22,367 bases of DNA from Physocladia obscura (Eukaryota > Chytridiomycota > Chytridiomycetes > Chytridiales > Chytriomycetaceae). Positions 17,830-22,367 of the stretch are shown here, piece by piece (within the stretch, counting starts at the first letter, position 1; each line of letters opens with the position of its first letter). Under the pieces are notes generated by a model. It was given only the letters and a program-made list of their open reading frames with translations. It did no database searches and had not been told where the DNA came from. Made by a program: the position numbers and the translations under genes. The stretch spans positions 1-22,367 of the forward strand of contig JADGJH010000124.1 of assembly GCA_027596945.1 (NCBI GenBank). The letters are read 5' to 3'.

Positions 17830-20429
17830 ATGCAATACACATACGATGAGAATGGAATATTCGTGTATTTTCTGCTGTCGGTTTTAACGTTTGCGCTGAT
17901 CCCCGCGACTTTCTCGCTGCTCTCGGGTCCATCTTCTCGCTCAGGAAAGCGTCATCTGGCTGGTTCGTATTTTAGTTTTGTTTTCCATACGAGAAAGCCT
18001 AAAATACATGCAATTCAAATTGCCGCACGCGCGTAGGCATCAAGGACTGCTCATGTGACGCCTGTAAAGATAAACAAGCTCGGCTCGGAAAGGCAGCGGC
18101 TGCGAAAACCACTGGAAACTGGGCAAAAAAGTAAAACAAAAACAAGAACTCAGAAAACCATTCTCTTGTCTTCTCTTACATCACGAATCATGTGTTTCTG
18201 TTATCAGCGAACTCAAGCGAATATCATTTAATTCTGTGGATGCACAGGCAGTTGTAAAAAAAAAATCGCATCAAAATGAATGAGAATGAACACCAGAGAT
18301 GTATTTCGAACTTTTAAACTCACTCAACAAGTTTATAGGGCACTTATTTTGACTATCGGATGGCTATTTTTTGGTTTTGTTGCTTACAAGGTTGCTACTA
18401 CTCACCTCGCTAATACTGGACTCTGGGATCCCTATGAAATCCTTGGAGTATCTACGGTTAGATATTTTTTCCACGCATATTATTGTTCTTTACTTATTTT
18501 ATTATTTATTATTTTTTTCACAGTCTGCGACCAAAAACGAAATCAAAAAGAAATTCAGAGATTTGTCTCTGATATATCATCCAGACAAAGTTCAAGGAAC
18601 GGATGCGGAAAAGGAAGCTGCAGCAAAAATATACAACGATTTGTCGAAAGCGCAAAAGGTCCTCACCGATGAAGAAGCCCGTAAAACGTGGGATGAGTTT
18701 GGACACCCTGACGGACGCCAAGGTGATTTCTTTTTGAATATTCAATACTTTTGTGGAATTAATTTTTTTTATATTTTCTTTTTTGTTTTGCCAGCCTTGT
18801 CGCTCGGAATTGCCCTTCCAAAATTTTTGGTTGACACGAAAAACTCTGTCCTTGTTTTATTCCTTTATGGAGCTGTGTTTGGTATTCTTTTGCCAACCAC
18901 CGTCGCGCGATGGTGGTACAGCTCGAAAAATATGAACAATGACAAGATCCGCCACGAAACTATGGGAAAATTGTACAAAGAAGTGAAAGCCGACACGAAT
19001 CCAATGAATTTGATTGATATCATTGCTGTTGCCGACGAACTTATCGATGCCGTGACTTATAACGTGAAAACCGAGCGGGCAGCTGTTGAAAAACTTGCAG
19101 AGGAGATTGCGATTGAAATTGCGAAATATGGGTACATTTTCCAGGCAAAGAGAAAGGTTGGATTTTATTTTATTATTCTTTTGTCAGCTTTTAAACTTTC
19201 TTTATTTTTAGTATACGACTGTCGGAGACGCAATTACCCACAAAATCCAGATTTTGCTTTACAGCCATTTGATTCGAAAAAAGTTTGAAGACCCAAGGCT
19301 TGCCGCTGAGCAGGCTCTAGTCGCTGAACGTGCTTGCTTGGTTGTTGCTGGTGTTTTGCAAATTTGTGCGGCGCGTTTTTGGCTGCCGGTCGCCATTGCT
19401 GCCATTGACTTACGTCAGGTATAAAATAATAATTACCTCAGATATTGAAACATTTTAATTAATCTGTTGTAATCTAAAAAACAAGGCTATTGTTCAAGCT
19501 ACGTTACCATCAAAAGGACCGTTAGGTCAACTTCCATTCATGACCCTTGAAACTTTCAAAGAAATTCTTTCCAAGAAGGTTAATATTTTCCGATTTATTC
19601 TGAACAATAAATAATTTAACATTAGAAAACGGCTGCAAGTCCCCGCCAACTCATTGAAATGGAAGAAAGCGAACGTCGTGCTCTCCTGAGCTCATTTTCA
19701 GATGCCAAATACAAAGAAATCATCAGTGTCGCTGAACAATATCCCCTAATCCGAATCCCTAAGTGCCATTTCCACGTCGTTGGCGAAGAATACATCACCC
19801 CGTCATCCATCGTCACCCTCACCGTCACCCTCGAACACATCACGCCAGCCGTCGCGCGCGCTGAGAAACTTGAAGGCCCACCCTTCCTCACAAATGTGTC
19901 CCCGCCGGCATTTAACCCTCTTGAAGAGCCCAAAAAACCGACCACAGATCACCTGTTTGTGGCTGCGGAAAGAGATCTCATGCCCACGCATTGTCCGTAC
20001 TTTCCGGCGCCGAGATACAGCACGTGGTGGGTAATGATGGGGAACCCAGACATTGGACGGTTGATTTGTTTGGGAAAAGTCTCAACGTGTGGGCCACCAG
20101 GTGTCGGTGAGCCGCAGAGCTGTCGGTTGCAGTTCCAGGCGCCGCCGCAACCTGGGAGCTGGAAATTCCATGTTTTTGTCAAAAATGATAGTAGTATGGG
20201 GTGTGATATGACTGTGATTATGGATTTGAATGTTGTTGATGCGCCGGATATCAGTCGTACGATTGTGGAGGATGATATTAGTGAACCGGATGAGGACACG
20301 ATTGCGGGACAGATGGCAGCAATTAAAGCTGGAAAGATTCCTGGCGAAGGGAGTAAACCGGCTGGTAGAAAGCCCGCAGCTGAAAGAGATGATGCTGAAG
20401 ACTCTAGTGATAGTGAAGATGAGGATTGA
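17830..20429 (+). CDS. SEC63: Sec63, ER translocon J-protein
   Basis: ER membrane protein that joins the Sec61 channel with Sec62 and recruits the lumenal Hsp70 BiP/Kar2 for post-translational import. Eight exons: 17830-17962, 18037-18130, 18297-18456, 18524-18722, 18795-19156, 19212-19418, 19486-19578, 19626-20429; all phases fit; 683 residues (yeast 663). Start QYTYDENG followed by a hydrophobic segment (about 9-30) is the classic Sec63 N-terminus. Second membrane segment about 90-109; DPYEILGVST opens the J domain, whose HPD triad is at 148-150; FGHPDGRQ and GIALPKFLVD follow as in the family; third membrane segment about 214-233. The large Brl/Sec63 domain ends in SWKFHVFVKNDSSMGCD. The C-terminus is acidic (DSSDSEDED), matching the Sec62-binding tail known from yeast. 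Exon 2 (GIKDCSCDACKDKQARLGKA) is chosen on phase and fit; intron 2 (166 bp) is the least certain boundary. Confidence 0.95.
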
Positions 20430-22367
20430 TTTTTTTTCTCTTTTAGTTGGTCTCTTTTTTTTTTTTTGTTGTGTTGTATTCGTCGTGAGAAGGCGGGTTT
20501 TTCAATGATGAAACAAATTAACATCAATAGTTTTCTTTGATTGTAATATTGAATTGCACTGGTCTGTGAGATTGAGCCTACTGCACTTATTCTGACCCAA
20601 TTACCCTCTGAATTCTAAATTTGCTTGGAACAAGAATACACAACTTGTCCTACTGCACTTCGAAGATAAAGATCATGGATATACTTTTTTGATTCAATTA
20701 TTCCAACTTAATTTCAGCATGATTTTCTGTTACAGCAAATGAATTTGGAAGGCCTTGAATGTAAACATCCTTCAATAAATGATTGGATTTGAAATTATTT
20801 TGACTATTGTTGAAGTTAAGACAGATTCAAGCTGCATTGAAGAATGAATTCACTCTTTGTTGAAATAAAAACACTCAAATCACTCAAGAAAAAAAAAAGA
20901 GAAAAGGATACAGTGGACTTGCCTTTCCATTATTAAGCTTTGTATTAATACAATAAAAATGGCAAGATTTATTTTAAAGACTTTTACAATTTTTGCAATG
21001 GAGGATTTTGAGAAATGTAAGTCAATATAATAAAGAAAAAAAATTCTGCTAAAATCGGCACCACATACAATCATAGACAGAGATTGCAACCAAACAATCG
21101 TTTAAGTTTGCATGATATAGTTATGGAAGTTTCAAGGATTCATTTGACAAGCAATTTCTGTAATATTCAGGTGATTTCAATGTTCTATTGGTCAAGTAGT
21201 AAAATAGACTTTTAAGGTGTTATTGTCAGGAGCAAACAACACAGTTGTTTTTATTTTTGTAAATCAATTGACAGGAATGCATCAAGTATCAACAGAAAAT
21301 GATCTTTTCTGTCTTTAATCTTGGCCCATTCCTCTTTAATCCATGGAATGTAGACTATTATTAATTCAGCATTTGTATCTCAACATTGTATTTATTCACC
21401 TAAAAGGAAGTAGTAGTTAATGATTATAAATTTTTTTTTATCCCACACTATTAAATCCAGATGTAAGGATGCCCAAACTTCCTCAAAGGAACTGACATCT
21501 ATTTTCAATTATATTCTATATTCCTAAAAACAGAAAAGAAAGACAGAAGAAACTAGTTGTGTCAAACACAGAACCATGACCCCAAATGCAAAGAACCAAT
21601 GCAGCAATGCCAATGAGGAATTAAACAAAGTGTTAGAATTGTTTTATGCTCCCTGTGTTATGTGTTCAATAAAGAAAAAAAGATTGAAGGACGATTTTCA
21701 AGAAAAATTTTGTCAATCACATGCCATGTCCCTGAGTTTCATAAGCCGTTACTTAGATTTTAGCATCACAGGCTTAACTATCCTATGGATCGAACTTACC
21801 TAGGGATTATGACATAAAGAGAATAAAAAAGTGAAAGATGAAGAAAAAGGCCAAGGAATAACTGAAACAGTTAAGCAGCAACTTTCAGGAGAAAGTGAAA
21901 TGCTGTTCGAAAAAAAAAAAAAAAATTCTGAATTATTTGAATCTTCAATAAATTGACACACATCAGGGAGATAAAAAAAGAAGTGGTGCGCTACGTTGGA
22001 GGGCAATTATAGTCCTTTGAAACAATTTGCAAGAACCCTGACGAAAACTTGGGGTTTTACCTCTAAATTATTCATTCCAAATTATCTCTTATTCTGCTAA
22101 CTTCAGCTATAATAAAATACCACCATGATTATCTCTATCACGATATACATTATTCTATTACATTATATAGAGCTGGTGCCAAACAGGCGCCGAATAATGG
22201 CATAGGCAGCAGTGATATCCAAATGCCGTTCCAGAGACAACACAAACCCTTAATGGCTGGGCAGTTGTTGAAACCAGAAATTGATATGATGATTCATGAT
22301 TTGCAATCGAACAAATGAAGGCAAAACGACAAATTCGAATAGGGAGACAAAATGTATACAAAAAAAA
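20430..22367. other. 1.9-kb AT-rich, CpG-poor spacer at the right edge
   Basis: No recognisable gene. The largest plausible frame is 21576-21803 (plus, 75 codons), without a known domain. CG is nearly absent between about 20520 and 21960 (around eight in 1.4 kb), then more common towards the right edge, which may signal approach to another gene. A 16-A run lies at 21910-21925. The 3' UTR and poly(A) site of SEC63 must lie in the first few hundred bases, but I see no strong hexamer close to the stop. Confidence 0.65.

Noticed and set aside
17672..17932. 86-codon minus-strand frame across the SEC63 start
   Set aside because: Antisense to the first SEC63 exon, which is clearly identified by its N-terminal motif; no domain.
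19949..20527. 192-codon minus-strand frame opposite SEC63 exon 8
   Set aside because: Ser-rich shadow of a conserved exon; no independent support.
21576..21803. 75-codon plus-strand frame in the right spacer
   Set aside because: No recognisable domain and no supporting splice or conservation signal; too short to claim as a gene.
1..22367. tRNA, rRNA, CRISPR and telomere repeats
   Set aside because: No B-box-like GGTTCRANNCC with a matching A-box, no rRNA core sequence, no spaced direct repeats and no telomere-type arrays were found by eye.

Overview
The window reads as nuclear DNA of a fungus with dense, short spliceosomal introns. I place at least 28 complete introns of about 46 to 167 bp, with GT..AG ends and phases that rejoin cleanly. 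A class IV-type chitin synthase with a cytochrome-b5-like segment, a Bub2-type mitotic GAP and a Nif1/Dsf2-like Sel1-repeat protein all point to Fungi. The single-pass membrane protein with a cytoplasmic SAM domain and the general gene style make an early-diverging (chytrid-like) fungus my best guess; that last step is inference. I see no rRNA, tRNA, CRISPR array or intact transposon.

Layout. Positions 1-5482 form a very compact cluster: BUB2 (minus, running off the left edge), then AFG1-like ATPase, farnesyl diphosphate synthase and a kappa-class glutathione transferase with a peroxisomal SKL tail (all plus). The gaps between coding regions are 33, 32 and 75 bp. A 2.1-kb AT-rich block with almost no CpG follows (5483-7602). 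Next come a GC-rich Sel1-repeat gene (7603-8929) and a SAM-domain membrane protein (about 9057-10978), both plus, so close that the SAM gene's 5' exon is unresolved. On the minus strand lie an unrecognised two-exon gene (11292-12256) and a six-exon chitin synthase of 1342 residues (12468-16783). A 1.05-kb divergent spacer (16784-17829), partly CpG-poor, separates it from SEC63 (plus, eight exons, 683 residues, 17830-20429). The last 1.9 kb (20430-22367) holds no convincing gene and is again CpG-poor over most of its length.

Working together. The named genes are housekeeping and do not form one pathway: mitotic exit (BUB2), mitochondrial protein quality control (AFG1), isoprenoid/sterol precursor synthesis (FPS), peroxisomal thiol chemistry (GSTK), cell-cycle or wall-linked Sel1 scaffold, cell-wall chitin (CHS) and ER protein import (SEC63). 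The parts that repay a second look are the SAM-domain membrane protein with its duplicated Cys-containing ectodomain, the sharp switch between CpG-normal gene clusters and CpG-starved spacers, the near-zero gene spacing in the first 5.5 kb, and FPS with a 25-bp internal exon, a 12-bp terminal exon and a basic N-terminal extension.
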